Positions 32,106 through 40,878 of a DNA stretch of 64,000 nt are shown piece by piece (within the stretch, counting starts at the first letter, position 1; each line of letters opens with the position of its first letter). Made by a program: the position numbers and the translations under genes. The stretch is from DASWTL01 sp966250385 (GTDB lineage: Bacteria; Bacteroidota; Bacteroidia; Sphingobacteriales; Sphingobacteriaceae), in assembly GCA_966250385.1 (NCBI GenBank), contig CBINHC010000002.1, positions 186,001 to 250,000 of the forward strand. Reading direction: 5' to 3'. The notes beneath the pieces are model-generated. The model saw only the letters and a program-made list of their open reading frames with translations. It had not been told where the DNA came from and did not search any database.

Positions 32106-33598
32106 TCCGGAGAAAGCGGAATCGTTACAAAGAAGGTCGAACCCTCATCCGGCCGGCTCTCGACCCGGATCGCTCCACCATGCCTGGACACGATCTCCTT
32201 GGCGATGAATAAACCGATTCCCAGCCCGCTGAAACCGCTGGCGATATCCTGAACCCTGAAAAAGCGATTAAACAGATTAGGCAGCTGGTCCTCCGGTATA
32301 CCGATCCCGAAGTCGCGGACAGAAATTGCCGCATGGCCGCCGGCACATGAACAGGATACGCAGATCAAATCTTTTCCCGGTGAATATTTTGCCGCATTGC
32401 TGATAAAATTGGTGATGACCTGCTCCATCCGCAGCGGGTCGATTTCGGCGATACACGGCGTGGGGGCCGGGGTGTACCGGATCCGGTGGGTCGGGGTAAT
32501 GAACTGCAGCGACTCCAGCAGATTCTGCAGGAACTCGTTCAGATCCACCCTTTCAGGGGAAAGCTCCAGCTTCCCGGACCGGATTTTTGAAACGTCCAGG
32601 AGCTCGTTGATCAGGTAGCTTAACTTTTCAGTGTTCACATTCGCCTTTTCCAGAAAACCGACGATACGGCTCTCCGGCTGAGTTCTGGAGGCTTCCAGTA
32701 AGGCGAGCTGCAGGTATGCCTTCACGGTGGTGAGCGGCGTCTTCAGTTCATGGCTCGCAATCCCGAGAAACTCGTCTTTCTTCTCATCAAGCACCCTGGA
32801 CTGCATCAGCTCCGCTTCCTTGCGTATCAGCCGGCTCTCCATCTTCTTCCGTTCGGAAATATCGGAGAGGAAAGCAATGAACAGCCATTCGTCATCCACC
32901 CGCACGCTCGAAATACTGAGGTTGACATGGAATTCCGGGCGTTCTTTATGAAGCGCCGTGATTTCGATGGTCTTGTTGAGTACCGGTCCCTCCCCCGTTT
33001 CGAGAAAGCGCTTCATGCCTTCCCGGTGCGCACGCCTGTACTGCGGCGGAATGATGGTTTCGACCAGCCGTTTGCCGATCACCTCTGTATGCGAAAAGCC
33101 GAAGATCTCTTCGGCTTTCGGATTCCATTCGAGTACGATATCGTCCTTATCGATCACAATGACCGCATCCGGAGCGCTTTCAAAAAAAGCCCTGAGCCGC
33201 TTTCGGCTGGCCTCCAGCTGCCGCTCTGCCGCCTTCTGGTGGGTGATATTCCGGAATACGCCCCGGGTATACACGCATGTTCCGTCCCTGAACACCCCGC
33301 TGATATGTCCCTCAACGATGACCGGCCGGCCATCCCGGGCAAGGAACTTGGTGGTGGTATGTATCCCGGAAGCACCCGAAACGACCTGCTGGCGGTGCCG
33401 TATGAAGTCATGGCGGCAATCCGGATGGATAAACTGATAAAGGGATGTCCCGCGGACATCGTCCGCTGCGTATCCCAGGGTTCTCAGCCAGGCATTATTG
33501 GTAATTCTGATGCGGTCATCCGTGCCGGCAAAATGAATCAGATCATTAGTATTTTCAAACAGATCCTGAAAATGAAGAGCTACTTCGGTATTGTCCAT
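32090..33598 (-). CDS. PAS-PAS sensor histidine kinase
   Basis: 502 residues without signal peptide or membrane helix, so a soluble sensor. Order is PAS 1 (about 5-120), PAS 2 (about 135-250, FFESAPDAVIVIDKDD, WNPKAEEIFGFSHTEVIGK), HisKA with the phospho-acceptor in IASHELKTPLTTVKAY, and HATPase_c with NFISNAAKYSPG, VRDFGIGIPEDQLPNLF and GLGIGLFIAKEIV. There is no receiver domain and no response regulator next door, so the partner is elsewhere. The signal sensed by the PAS domains is unknown. A 69-residue acidic protein is encoded 27 bases upstream. Confidence 0.93.
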   Translation of the reverse strand: MDNTEVALHFQDLFENTNDLIHFAGTDDRIRITNNAWLRTLGYAADDVRGTSLYQFIHPDCRHDFIRHRQQVVSGASGIHTTTKFLARDGRPVIVEGHISGVFRDGTCVYTRGVFRNITHQKAAERQLEASRKRLRAFFESAPDAVIVIDKDDIVLEWNPKAEEIFGFSHTEVIGKRLVETIIPPQYRRAHREGMKRFLETGEGPVLNKTIEITALHKERPEFHVNLSISSVRVDDEWLFIAFLSDISERKKMESRLIRKEAELMQSRVLDEKKDEFLGIASHELKTPLTTVKAYLQLALLEASRTQPESRIVGFLEKANVNTEKLSYLINELLDVSKIRSGKLELSPERVDLNEFLQNLLESLQFITPTHRIRYTPAPTPCIAEIDPLRMEQVITNFISNAAKYSPGKDLICVSCSCAGGHAAISVRDFGIGIPEDQLPNLFNRFFRVQDIASGFSGLGIGLFIAKEIVSRHGGAIRVESRPDEGSTFFVTIPLSPDQDAI

Positions 33599-33625
33599 AA
33601 ATTAAAATCGGGCGCCAGCGGTTCG

Positions 33626-33835
33626 CTACTCGGGAGGTTCCTGCTCGTCCATCCGCGCATCCGGGTCATACATCTGCTCATCAAAAGGCTGATCGAAGTA
33701 ACGGGCGCGCTTCTTACTTCCGCTCTTAAAGCTGTCCACCGGTTTATCCGGCCTGCTGTTGGGATCAGTAATCCTGGCTCCTACCTCATCTTCTGCACCG
33801 GCTCTCTGTCCTGTTTTCTTTTTCGGATCGCTCAT
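33626..33835 (-). CDS. Small hydrophilic protein
   Basis: 69 residues, rich in Asp, Glu, Lys, Arg, Pro and Gly, with no Cys or Trp and no hydrophobic segment. It begins MSDPKKKTGQRAGAEDEVG and should be intrinsically disordered. It lies 27 bases before the histidine kinase on the same strand, which favours a real co-transcribed gene. I recognise no family. It could be a hydrophilin-like stress protein. The ORF could still be chance. Confidence 0.5.
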   Translation of the reverse strand: MSDPKKKTGQRAGAEDEVGARITDPNSRPDKPVDSFKSGSKKRARYFDQPFDEQMYDPDARMDEQEPPE

Positions 33836-33960
33836 CTCGGGTGATTTTTACAACTCCTATATAACAGGATAATTGTTTCTTGGTTCTGGAAGATGAAAAT
33901 TGGTTCCTATATATTCTTGAAAATCACCATGAAAAAGAAAATTTATTCCCAAAAATTTCT

Positions 33961-33990
33961 TTTGGCATCAATTAGATTTACTTACCTTTG
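33961..33990 (+). promoter_or_regulatory. Promoter of rpsA
   Basis: TTTG at 33961-33964, an 18-base spacer and TACCTTTG at 33983-33990: a full Bacteroidota promoter. The region around it is strongly AT-rich. Transcription should begin near 33995, and AAGGAGA at 34013-34019 is a good ribosome binding site, unusual in this phylum. Confidence 0.75.
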
Positions 33991-33994
33991 CAGT

Positions 33995-34010
33995 CCTGAT
34001 TTAAATCAGG
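33995..34010. promoter_or_regulatory. Perfect palindrome at the rpsA transcript start
   Basis: CCTGATTTAAATCAGG, 16 bp, lies just downstream of the -7 box and 20 bases before the start codon. It could be a repressor operator or, in RNA, a hairpin or dimer site at the very 5' end through which S1 might control itself. Confidence 0.5.
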
Positions 34011-34030
34011 AAAAGGAGATAAATTAATTA

Positions 34031-35992
34031 ATGGCCAAAAAACAAGAAGCAGAAAAGGAGCTAAAAGCTAAAGAAGCTGAACTCCATGGAGCAACCACAT
34101 CGGTTAAAGAAAAAGAGAACATTGAATCTGAAGCAGATTCTTTGTCGATCGAAGAGATCAAATCAAAAACCTTGGTAACCCCTTCCGGCGATTTCGACTG
34201 GGATGCGGATGAAAAAGGTGGTTTTGGTAACTACAGCCAGGAAGAGCGTGCGAAACTGGAGCAGATGTATGCCGGAACATTTAACTCGATCAACAAAGGT
34301 GAGATCATCACCGGTACCGTTGTATCGATCAACAACAAAGATGTGGTATTAAACATCGGGTTCAAATCTGATGGCTTGGTATCCCTTTCTGAATTCCGTG
34401 ATACACCTGACCTGAAGGTTGGTGACACTGTAGAGGTTTTCGTTGAATCACAGGAAGACGCTAACGGACAGTTGGTTCTTTCCCGTAAACGTGCCAAAAC
34501 TCAGAAATCATGGGAAACCATTAACCTGGCGCTTGAAAACGACACCATCATCAATGGTTTCGTAAAAAGCCGTACCAAAGGTGGACTTATCGTTGACATC
34601 ATGGGCGTTGAGGCGTTCCTGCCAGGATCCCAGATCGACATCAAACCGATCCGTGACTACGATATCTACGTTGGCAAGACCATGGAATTCAAAGTGGTTA
34701 AGATCAACCATGAGTTCAAGAACGTGGTGGTTTCTCACAAAGTCCTTATCGAGGATGACCTGGAGAACCAGAAAACAGAAATCGTTGCACGTCTTGAAAA
34801 AGGTCAGGTTCTTGAAGGAACCGTTAAGAACATCACTGACTTCGGTGTATTCATCGACCTTGGCGGCGTTGACGGTCTGTTGCACATCACTGATATTTCA
34901 TGGGGCCGTATCGAGCATCCGAAAGAAGTACTGGCACTTGATCAGAAGATCAACGTGGTGGTTCTCGACTTCGATGATGAGAAAAAACGTATCGCACTTG
35001 GTCTGAAACAATTAACTCCTCACCCTTGGGAATCACTTGATACTGCTATCGAGATCGGTTCAAGAGTGAAAGGTAAAGTTGTCACCGTTGCTGATTACGG
35101 AGCATTCCTTGAAATCACCCCTGGTGTTGAAGGACTGATCCACGTATCTGAAATGTCATGGTCTCAGAACCTGCGCAACCCTCAGGAATTCCTGAAAGTG
35201 GGTGACGAAGTGGAAGCTCAGGTACTGACTCTTGACCGCGAAGAGCGCAAGATGAGCCTGGGTATCAAACAACTTACTCCTGATCCATGGCAAAACATCG
35301 CTGAAAGATATCCTGTCGGCAGCAAGCACAAAGCTGTTGTTAAGAACATGACTAACTTCGGCGTATTTGTTGAGATCGAAGAAGGTATTGACGGCCTGAT
35401 CCACATCTCAGATCTTTCATGGTCTAAGAAAGTGAACCATCCAAACGAATTCACCAAAGTTGGTGAGGTCCTGGATGTAGTGGTTCTTGAGCTTGACGAA
35501 GAAAACCGCAAGCTGAGCCTGGGTCACAAGCAACTGGAAGAAAACCCTTGGGACACTTTCGAAACCGTATTCACCCTGGATTCAATCCATGAAGGTACTG
35601 TTCTGAAAGTAACTGACAAAGGTTCGATCATTGCTTTACCTTATGGTGTTGAAGGATTTGCTCCGACCAAACACTCCGTGAAGGAAGATGGCAAATCGCT
35701 GAAAGCAGAAGAAACTGCTGAATTCAAAATCATTGAGTTTAACAAAGATTCAAAACGCATTGTCGTATCACACTCTCGTATCTGGGAAGAGCATAAAGCT
35801 GAAGCAAGAGCTGAAGAAAGAAGCAACAAACAGAAGGAAGTGAAAGCTACTTCAAGCGCAGTTAAAAAAGTAAAAGAATCCGTTGAGAAATCAACTTTAG
35901 GAGATCTTGGTGTACTGGCACAGTTAAAAGAGCAAATGGAAGGCGCTGAAAACAAAGCCAAAAAATCAAAGTCTTCCGAAGAAGGAGCTTAA
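34031..35992 (+). CDS. rpsA: 30S ribosomal protein S1
   Basis: 653 residues with six S1 (OB-fold) domains starting near residues 92, 174, 260, 345, 432 and 518. The central ones carry the classic GVFIDLGGVDGLLHITDISW-type core. The first 85 residues are a charged extension and the last 60 a Lys/Glu-rich tail, both common in Bacteroidota S1. It helps load mRNA on the 30S subunit. Codon use differs from neighbours: Arg is mostly CGT instead of CGG and Gly often GGT, as expected for a highly expressed gene. It has its own promoter, a Shine-Dalgarno site and a strong terminator. Confidence 0.97.
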   Translation: MAKKQEAEKELKAKEAELHGATTSVKEKENIESEADSLSIEEIKSKTLVTPSGDFDWDADEKGGFGNYSQEERAKLEQMYAGTFNSINKGEIITGTVVSINNKDVVLNIGFKSDGLVSLSEFRDTPDLKVGDTVEVFVESQEDANGQLVLSRKRAKTQKSWETINLALENDTIINGFVKSRTKGGLIVDIMGVEAFLPGSQIDIKPIRDYDIYVGKTMEFKVVKINHEFKNVVVSHKVLIEDDLENQKTEIVARLEKGQVLEGTVKNITDFGVFIDLGGVDGLLHITDISWGRIEHPKEVLALDQKINVVVLDFDDEKKRIALGLKQLTPHPWESLDTAIEIGSRVKGKVVTVADYGAFLEITPGVEGLIHVSEMSWSQNLRNPQEFLKVGDEVEAQVLTLDREERKMSLGIKQLTPDPWQNIAERYPVGSKHKAVVKNMTNFGVFVEIEEGIDGLIHISDLSWSKKVNHPNEFTKVGEVLDVVVLELDEENRKLSLGHKQLEENPWDTFETVFTLDSIHEGTVLKVTDKGSIIALPYGVEGFAPTKHSVKEDGKSLKAEETAEFKIIEFNKDSKRIVVSHSRIWEEHKAEARAEERSNKQKEVKATSSAVKKVKESVEKSTLGDLGVLAQLKEQMEGAENKAKKSKSSEEGA

Positions 35993-36014
35993 GATTTCGC
36001 TTACTTAATAGGAG

Positions 36015-36046
36015 AAGCCATCCCTGGAACCAGGGATGGCTTTTTT
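36015..36046 (+). terminator. Terminator after rpsA
   Basis: Perfect 12-bp stem AAGCCATCCCTG / CAGGGATGGCTT, loop GAAC, then a T-run. Confidence 0.9.
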
Positions 36047-36117
36047 GTTTCCGGCCGACCGCCCCATTACTGCCCGGCGAAAAACTCAAGAGTTTAACAA
36101 CTTTTAGGCTTTTTTTC

Positions 36118-36125
36118 TATTTTTG
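36118..36125 (+). promoter_or_regulatory. -7 box of pyrR-pyrB
   Basis: TATTTTTG fits TAnnTTTG and ends 15 bases before the pyrR ATG at 36141. It argues against the in-frame TTG at 36123, which lies in the box. No PyrR-type RNA attenuator can fit in so short a leader. Confidence 0.5.
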
Positions 36126-36140
36126 GGCAAATCTATACTG

Positions 36141-36683
36141 ATGCAAAATTTATCCCTGCTTAACGGTAAGAAATTCCAGATCACTGTTCAACGCCTTTGC
36201 CATCAGTTAATTGAAAATCACGACGATTTTTCGAACTCGGTCATCCTCGGTATCCAGCCCAGGGGCATCTATCTGGCAAACAGGATCACCCGGCACCTCA
36301 GGGAGATCCTTCCGGATGCGAACCTGCTCAGCGGCAGCCTGGATATCACCTTTTTCCGCGATGACTTCAGGAGCCATGAGGGACCGCTGATTCCGAGCAG
36401 CACAGATATCGATTTTATCATTGAAAACAGGAAGGTGATTCTTGTGGATGACGTGTTATGGACCGGCAGAACCATCCGGGCCGCCATGGATGCCCTGCTG
36501 GCATTCGGCCGGCCGGAAAAGGTCGAGCTGCTGGTGCTCGTGGACCGTCGGTTCTCAAGACACCTGCCGATAGAACCGGATTATATCGGTATCCAGGTGG
36601 ATACCATTTTCTCCCAGAAAGTCAGGGTGAGCTGGGAAGAGACCGACGGGGAGGATAACGTTACATTACTTACAGAAAGATAA
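36141..36683 (+). CDS. pyrR: PyrR-like phosphoribosyltransferase / pyrimidine regulator
   Basis: 180 residues from the ATG at 36141. It has the type I PRTase fold with the PRPP motif VILVDDVLWTGRTIRAAMDA and the PyrR-specific SLDITFFRDDF and VDRRFSRHLPIEPDYIGIQV. PyrR proteins have uracil phosphoribosyltransferase activity and, in Gram-positives, bind pyr mRNA to attenuate transcription. Here the leader is too short for that and no anti-terminator is seen, so its regulatory role in this organism is open. pyrB starts one base after its stop. Confidence 0.9.
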   Translation: MQNLSLLNGKKFQITVQRLCHQLIENHDDFSNSVILGIQPRGIYLANRITRHLREILPDANLLSGSLDITFFRDDFRSHEGPLIPSSTDIDFIIENRKVILVDDVLWTGRTIRAAMDALLAFGRPEKVELLVLVDRRFSRHLPIEPDYIGIQVDTIFSQKVRVSWEETDGEDNVTLLTER

Positions 36684-36684
36684 A

Positions 36685-37623
36685 ATGGCAGAACAGTCTA
36701 AGCAGTTAAGCACAAGACACCTCTTAGGAATCAAAGACCTCAATAAAAACGATATTGATTTAATTTTTGAAACTGCCGATACTTTCAAGGATGTGTTGAA
36801 CCGGCCGATCAAGAAGGTACCTTCCCTGAGGGACCTGACCATAGCGAATATCTTTTTTGAAAATTCTACCCGGACCCGGCTGTCTTTTGAACTGGCAGAA
36901 AAACGCCTCTCAGCCGATATCGTCAACTTCGCTGCCTCCTCATCCTCCGTCAGCAAGGGTGAAACGCTGATCGACACCGTGAATAATATCCTGGCCATGA
37001 AGGTCGACATGGTCGTTATGCGTCACCCCTACCCGGGAGCGGGCGTGTTCCTGAGCAAGCATGTCCGGGCACAGATCGTCAACGCCGGCGACGGTGCCCA
37101 TGAACACCCGACACAGGCCCTGCTGGACGCTTTTTCGATCCGTGAAAAATACGGTGAGGTTGCCGGCAAAAAGGTTGCCATTATCGGCGATATCCTCCAC
37201 TCAAGAGTGGCGTTGTCCAACATCCTCTGTCTCCGGAAACTGGGCGCAGAGGTCATGGTTTGCGGACCGACGACACTTGTTCCGAAGCATATCGCCTCAC
37301 TGGGCGTCCGGGTCGAGCATGACCTGCTGAAAGCACTGAACTGGTGCGATGTCGCCAATATGCTGCGTATACAGCTGGAGCGCCAGGACATCAAGTATTT
37401 CCCATCTCTGCGGGAATATACCATGATGTACGGGCTTAACAAGCAGATCCTCGATTCCCTGGACAAAGAGATCACGGTCATGCACCCGGGTCCGATCAAC
37501 CGCGGTGTCGAGATCACCAGTGATGTGGCCGACAGCAGGCAGGCGATCATCCTCGATCAGGTTGAAAACGGGGTCGCTATCCGCATGGCGGTGCTCTATC
37601 TTCTGGCCAACCAAAAGGGGTAA
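36685..37623 (+). CDS. pyrB: Aspartate carbamoyltransferase catalytic subunit
   Basis: 312 residues. It joins carbamoyl phosphate and aspartate, the first committed step of pyrimidine synthesis. Signatures are the carbamoyl phosphate loop FFENSTRTRLSFE, MRHPYPGAG, HEHPTQALLDAFSI and the C-terminal HPGPINRGVEI. The next gene downstream is not pyrI, so there is no regulatory subunit beside it and control probably runs through the paired pyrR. Confidence 0.96.
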   Translation: MAEQSKQLSTRHLLGIKDLNKNDIDLIFETADTFKDVLNRPIKKVPSLRDLTIANIFFENSTRTRLSFELAEKRLSADIVNFAASSSSVSKGETLIDTVNNILAMKVDMVVMRHPYPGAGVFLSKHVRAQIVNAGDGAHEHPTQALLDAFSIREKYGEVAGKKVAIIGDILHSRVALSNILCLRKLGAEVMVCGPTTLVPKHIASLGVRVEHDLLKALNWCDVANMLRIQLERQDIKYFPSLREYTMMYGLNKQILDSLDKEITVMHPGPINRGVEITSDVADSRQAIILDQVENGVAIRMAVLYLLANQKG

Positions 37624-37653
37624 TACCGAAGGGAAGAATTTAACCTGGAATCA

Positions 37654-37686
37654 GGGGCTTCACGTGAAACATTCCCCCTTTTTTAC
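37654..37686 (+). terminator. Probable pyrB terminator containing a parS-like site
   Basis: GGGG (37654-37657) pairs with CCCC at about 37674-37678, followed by a T-run. The loop contains GGCTTCACGTGAAACA (37656-37671), which matches 14 of 16 bases of the ParB site parS TGTTTCACGTGAAACA. The terminator stem is short; the parS resemblance is the stronger signal. Confidence 0.5.
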
Positions 37687-37845
37687 CGTTCTATTCCCGA
37701 TGAGTAAAAACGGCGTGATTAGTTATTAGGGTATAAACTAACCTAAAAATTATTAATATTGCCGTTTTCAACAGATGTTAATTACTTCCGGCCATTGACT
37801 TATGCGCTCCGGGGTAAATTCACGTTAATAAGACTTTCGCTTGAT

Positions 37846-40800
37846 ATGACGTTTAGAAAATATTCCAGGTTAACCTTTGCACTTCTCTTGGCCGCACCCG
37901 CCCTTCATGCACAGGAAACTTCCTGGTTCGAAGTAAACCGTTCCTATAAGACCGGGCTGGAACTACTTGATAAATCAAAGTATGCAGCTGCCGCAGAGCA
38001 GTTTGCCCGCGTACAGAACTACCGGCTTTCCACAACGGCGCAGCCGCGGTCCTCTGATGAGGTCAGCTTACTGAAGGAAAATGCCGAATACTACCAGGCG
38101 CTTTGTGCGCTGGAACTCGGCAACCAGGATGCCGAAAGTCTTTTTCTGAAGTATATCAGCAACCACCCGGCGAGCTCGAATACCAAGCTCGCGTACTTCC
38201 AGGTCGGTCGCTCGTTCTTCGCCCAGAAGAATTACCCCAAGGCGATCGAATGGTTCAGCAAGATCGACAGGGCGGCGCTTTCCGGCAAGGAAGATTACGA
38301 GTACCAGTTCAAATTCGGATACTCCTATATCCAGGCGAAGAACTTCAAAAGCGCAAAGCCGCTCTTCTACAACCTGAAAATGCAGGATTCCGAATACCGG
38401 GAGGCGGCCACCTATTACTACGCCTACCTAAGCTACCTGGACCGCGAGTACAGGAACGCGCTGACCGAGTTTGAAAAACTGAAGGGATCAAAGACCTACG
38501 AGGCGAGCTACCCGTACTACATCTCCGCGCTGTACTTCCTGGATAAGCGTTATGACGACGTCCTGAACTATGCGATTCCCATCCTGAACAACAGCAAGCA
38601 ACAGTTTGAAACCGAAATGTTCCGGATCGTTGCGGCATCCTATTTTGCGAAATCCGATTACAAGAATGCCTGGAAATATTACGAGAAGTTCCAGCAGAAA
38701 GACCTTGGAAAAACGCAGAACAACCAGGACTATTACCAGATCGGGTATACCGCGTTCAAACTGAACAACTACACCAAGGCGATCGACGAACTGGAAAAGC
38801 TGAGCACACCGGATCAGTTCTACCAGAGCGGGATGATCGTTCTCGGAGAATCGTTCCTGAAGACGAAGAACAAGCAGGCGGCCCGCAACGCATTTTTCCG
38901 GGCATCCAAACTCACATTCGACAAGGAATTGCAGGAAGAAGGCTTATTTAACTATGCCAAGCTATCCTACGAGCTGGAGTTCCACCAGGTGGCTCTGGAA
39001 GCGACCCAGCAGTTCCTTAACACCTATAAGAAGTCCAAACGCCTGAATGAGGCCAAGACGCTGCTTGGCGAGATCCTCCTGAGCACCCGGAATTACAAGG
39101 AGGCGATCTATATCCTTGAAGAGATCCCCAACAAGAACCATGAAGCCAAAGCGGTCTACCAGAAAGTAACCTATTACCGGGGACTTGAGTTCTACAACGA
39201 GCGCGCATTTGAAAATGCGATCTCCGTCTTCATGCGTTCCAATAACAATGCGGTGGACGAGAACATCGAGGCCTTATCGACCTACTGGCTGGCCGAGGCC
39301 ATGTACGAGGTGCGCAAATACGGCGAATCCGTCGACAATTTCGAGAAGTTCCTCTCCTTACCGGCTGCCCGGAAGACGGACGTATACAGCTATGCGAACT
39401 ATGCGCTGGCTTATTCCGCTTTCGAGAACGGCAACTATGCCAAATCGGTCACTTACCTGAACCGGTTCCTGGCGGGCTCCGAAAAGGACCGGAATACGGT
39501 AGCCGATGCAACTCTCCGGCTTGCAGACTCCTATTTCAGCCTGAAGAGCTATGATGAGGCGCTGGTGCATTACAACCGGATCATCGCCAATAGCGTCAAG
39601 GGAGAGGACTACGCCCTTTTCCAGCGTGGTATGATCCAGGGTCTGAAGAATGAGAACGATCCAAAGATCGCGACGCTGCAAAACCTCCTGAAGCAATTCC
39701 CGTCGTCGAACTATGCCGATGACGCGGTGTTCGAGATCGGATATACCTATTTCGTTAAAGGCGACTTTGCGAATGCAAAAATCTGGCTGGCATCACTCAC
39801 TGAGAAGTATCCGCGAAGCAGTTACGTACCGCGTGCGCTGGTCACAAGCGGCCTTGTGCAGTATAATGAGGATAAGGACGATGCGGCCCTGGAGACCTTC
39901 AAGCGGGTCGTACAGGACTACTCCACTACCGAAGAAGCCCAGCAAGCCCTTGTTTCGATCAAGAACATCTACCTGGACCGGGCGGATGCCGATGGCTTCC
40001 TGGCTTACGCCAACAACACCAGCATCGGGAACCTCAGCACCTCAGAGCAGGACAACATCACGTTCCAGGCCGTCAACAACCGGTTCCTGAAAGGCGACGC
40101 CCAGGGCGCGTTCGAATCGGTCAACGCATATTTTGACAAATTTCCGCGTCCGATCCACGAGAAACACGCCCGGTTCATCCGCGCGGAGAGCCTGGTGAAA
40201 CTGGGCCGCCCGGACGAAGCTATCCCGGACTATAACTTTATCCTGAACGACTGGACCAGCGAATTCACCGAGCGGGCACTGATCAGCATCTCCAAGTTAT
40301 ACCTGGCGCAGAAAAAATATAACGAGGCCATCGTCCACCTGAAAAAGCTGGAACTGAACTCGGAATACAAGGTTCATTACAGCTACGCCATCAATAACCT
40401 GATGGAGGCCTACAGCAATCTCGAGATGCCGGACGACGTACTAAAGTATGCAGCGATGGTTTCCAAGTCTGAAAAATCTTCCGAGGCGGAAAAAATGCGT
40501 GCGGGCCTGTTCACCGGGAAAGCCTATCTGATGAAAGGCGATACGACCGCAGCCATGAAGGAGTTCACCTTTGTTGCGGGCAAGACCCAGACCGTTTCCG
40601 GGGCCGAGGCCAAATACAATATCGCTGCCATCCAGTTCCAATCCGGCAACTACAAGACTGCACAGAAAACGGCTTTTGAGCTGATCAACAAGATGCCGTC
40701 CCACGACTACTGGGTCGCCAGGACCTTCATCCTGCTGGCCGACACCTACCTGGCGCTGAAGGATGAGTTCCAGGCTAAGAGCACCCTGCAGAGTATCATT

Positions 40801-40878
40801 GAGAACTATGAAGGAAAAGAAGAGGATATCATCCCGGTAGCGAAAGAAAAATTGAGTAAACTGAATGAAAAGAAATAA
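37846..40878 (+). CDS. Large TPR-repeat protein, exported
   Basis: 1010 residues from the ATG at 37846, which starts a clear signal peptide (TFALLLAAPALHAQ). An upstream in-frame ATG at 37759 would bury it. Almost the whole mature protein is tetratricopeptide repeats, for example YFQVGRSFFAQKNYPKAIEW, YQIGYTAFKLNNYTKAIDEL, YALAYSAFENGNYAKSVTYL and FEIGYTYFVKGDFANAKIWL. Such arrays act as protein scaffolds; here in the periplasm. It heads a run of six envelope genes and overlaps the next by 14 bases. I know similar long TPR proteins in this locus in other Bacteroidota but no defined role. Confidence 0.88.
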   Translation: MTFRKYSRLTFALLLAAPALHAQETSWFEVNRSYKTGLELLDKSKYAAAAEQFARVQNYRLSTTAQPRSSDEVSLLKENAEYYQALCALELGNQDAESLFLKYISNHPASSNTKLAYFQVGRSFFAQKNYPKAIEWFSKIDRAALSGKEDYEYQFKFGYSYIQAKNFKSAKPLFYNLKMQDSEYREAATYYYAYLSYLDREYRNALTEFEKLKGSKTYEASYPYYISALYFLDKRYDDVLNYAIPILNNSKQQFETEMFRIVAASYFAKSDYKNAWKYYEKFQQKDLGKTQNNQDYYQIGYTAFKLNNYTKAIDELEKLSTPDQFYQSGMIVLGESFLKTKNKQAARNAFFRASKLTFDKELQEEGLFNYAKLSYELEFHQVALEATQQFLNTYKKSKRLNEAKTLLGEILLSTRNYKEAIYILEEIPNKNHEAKAVYQKVTYYRGLEFYNERAFENAISVFMRSNNNAVDENIEALSTYWLAEAMYEVRKYGESVDNFEKFLSLPAARKTDVYSYANYALAYSAFENGNYAKSVTYLNRFLAGSEKDRNTVADATLRLADSYFSLKSYDEALVHYNRIIANSVKGEDYALFQRGMIQGLKNENDPKIATLQNLLKQFPSSNYADDAVFEIGYTYFVKGDFANAKIWLASLTEKYPRSSYVPRALVTSGLVQYNEDKDDAALETFKRVVQDYSTTEEAQQALVSIKNIYLDRADADGFLAYANNTSIGNLSTSEQDNITFQAVNNRFLKGDAQGAFESVNAYFDKFPRPIHEKHARFIRAESLVKLGRPDEAIPDYNFILNDWTSEFTERALISISKLYLAQKKYNEAIVHLKKLELNSEYKVHYSYAINNLMEAYSNLEMPDDVLKYAAMVSKSEKSSEAEKMRAGLFTGKAYLMKGDTTAAMKEFTFVAGKTQTVSGAEAKYNIAAIQFQSGNYKTAQKTAFELINKMPSHDYWVARTFILLADTYLALKDEFQAKSTLQSIIENYEGKEEDIIPVAKEKLSKLNEKK

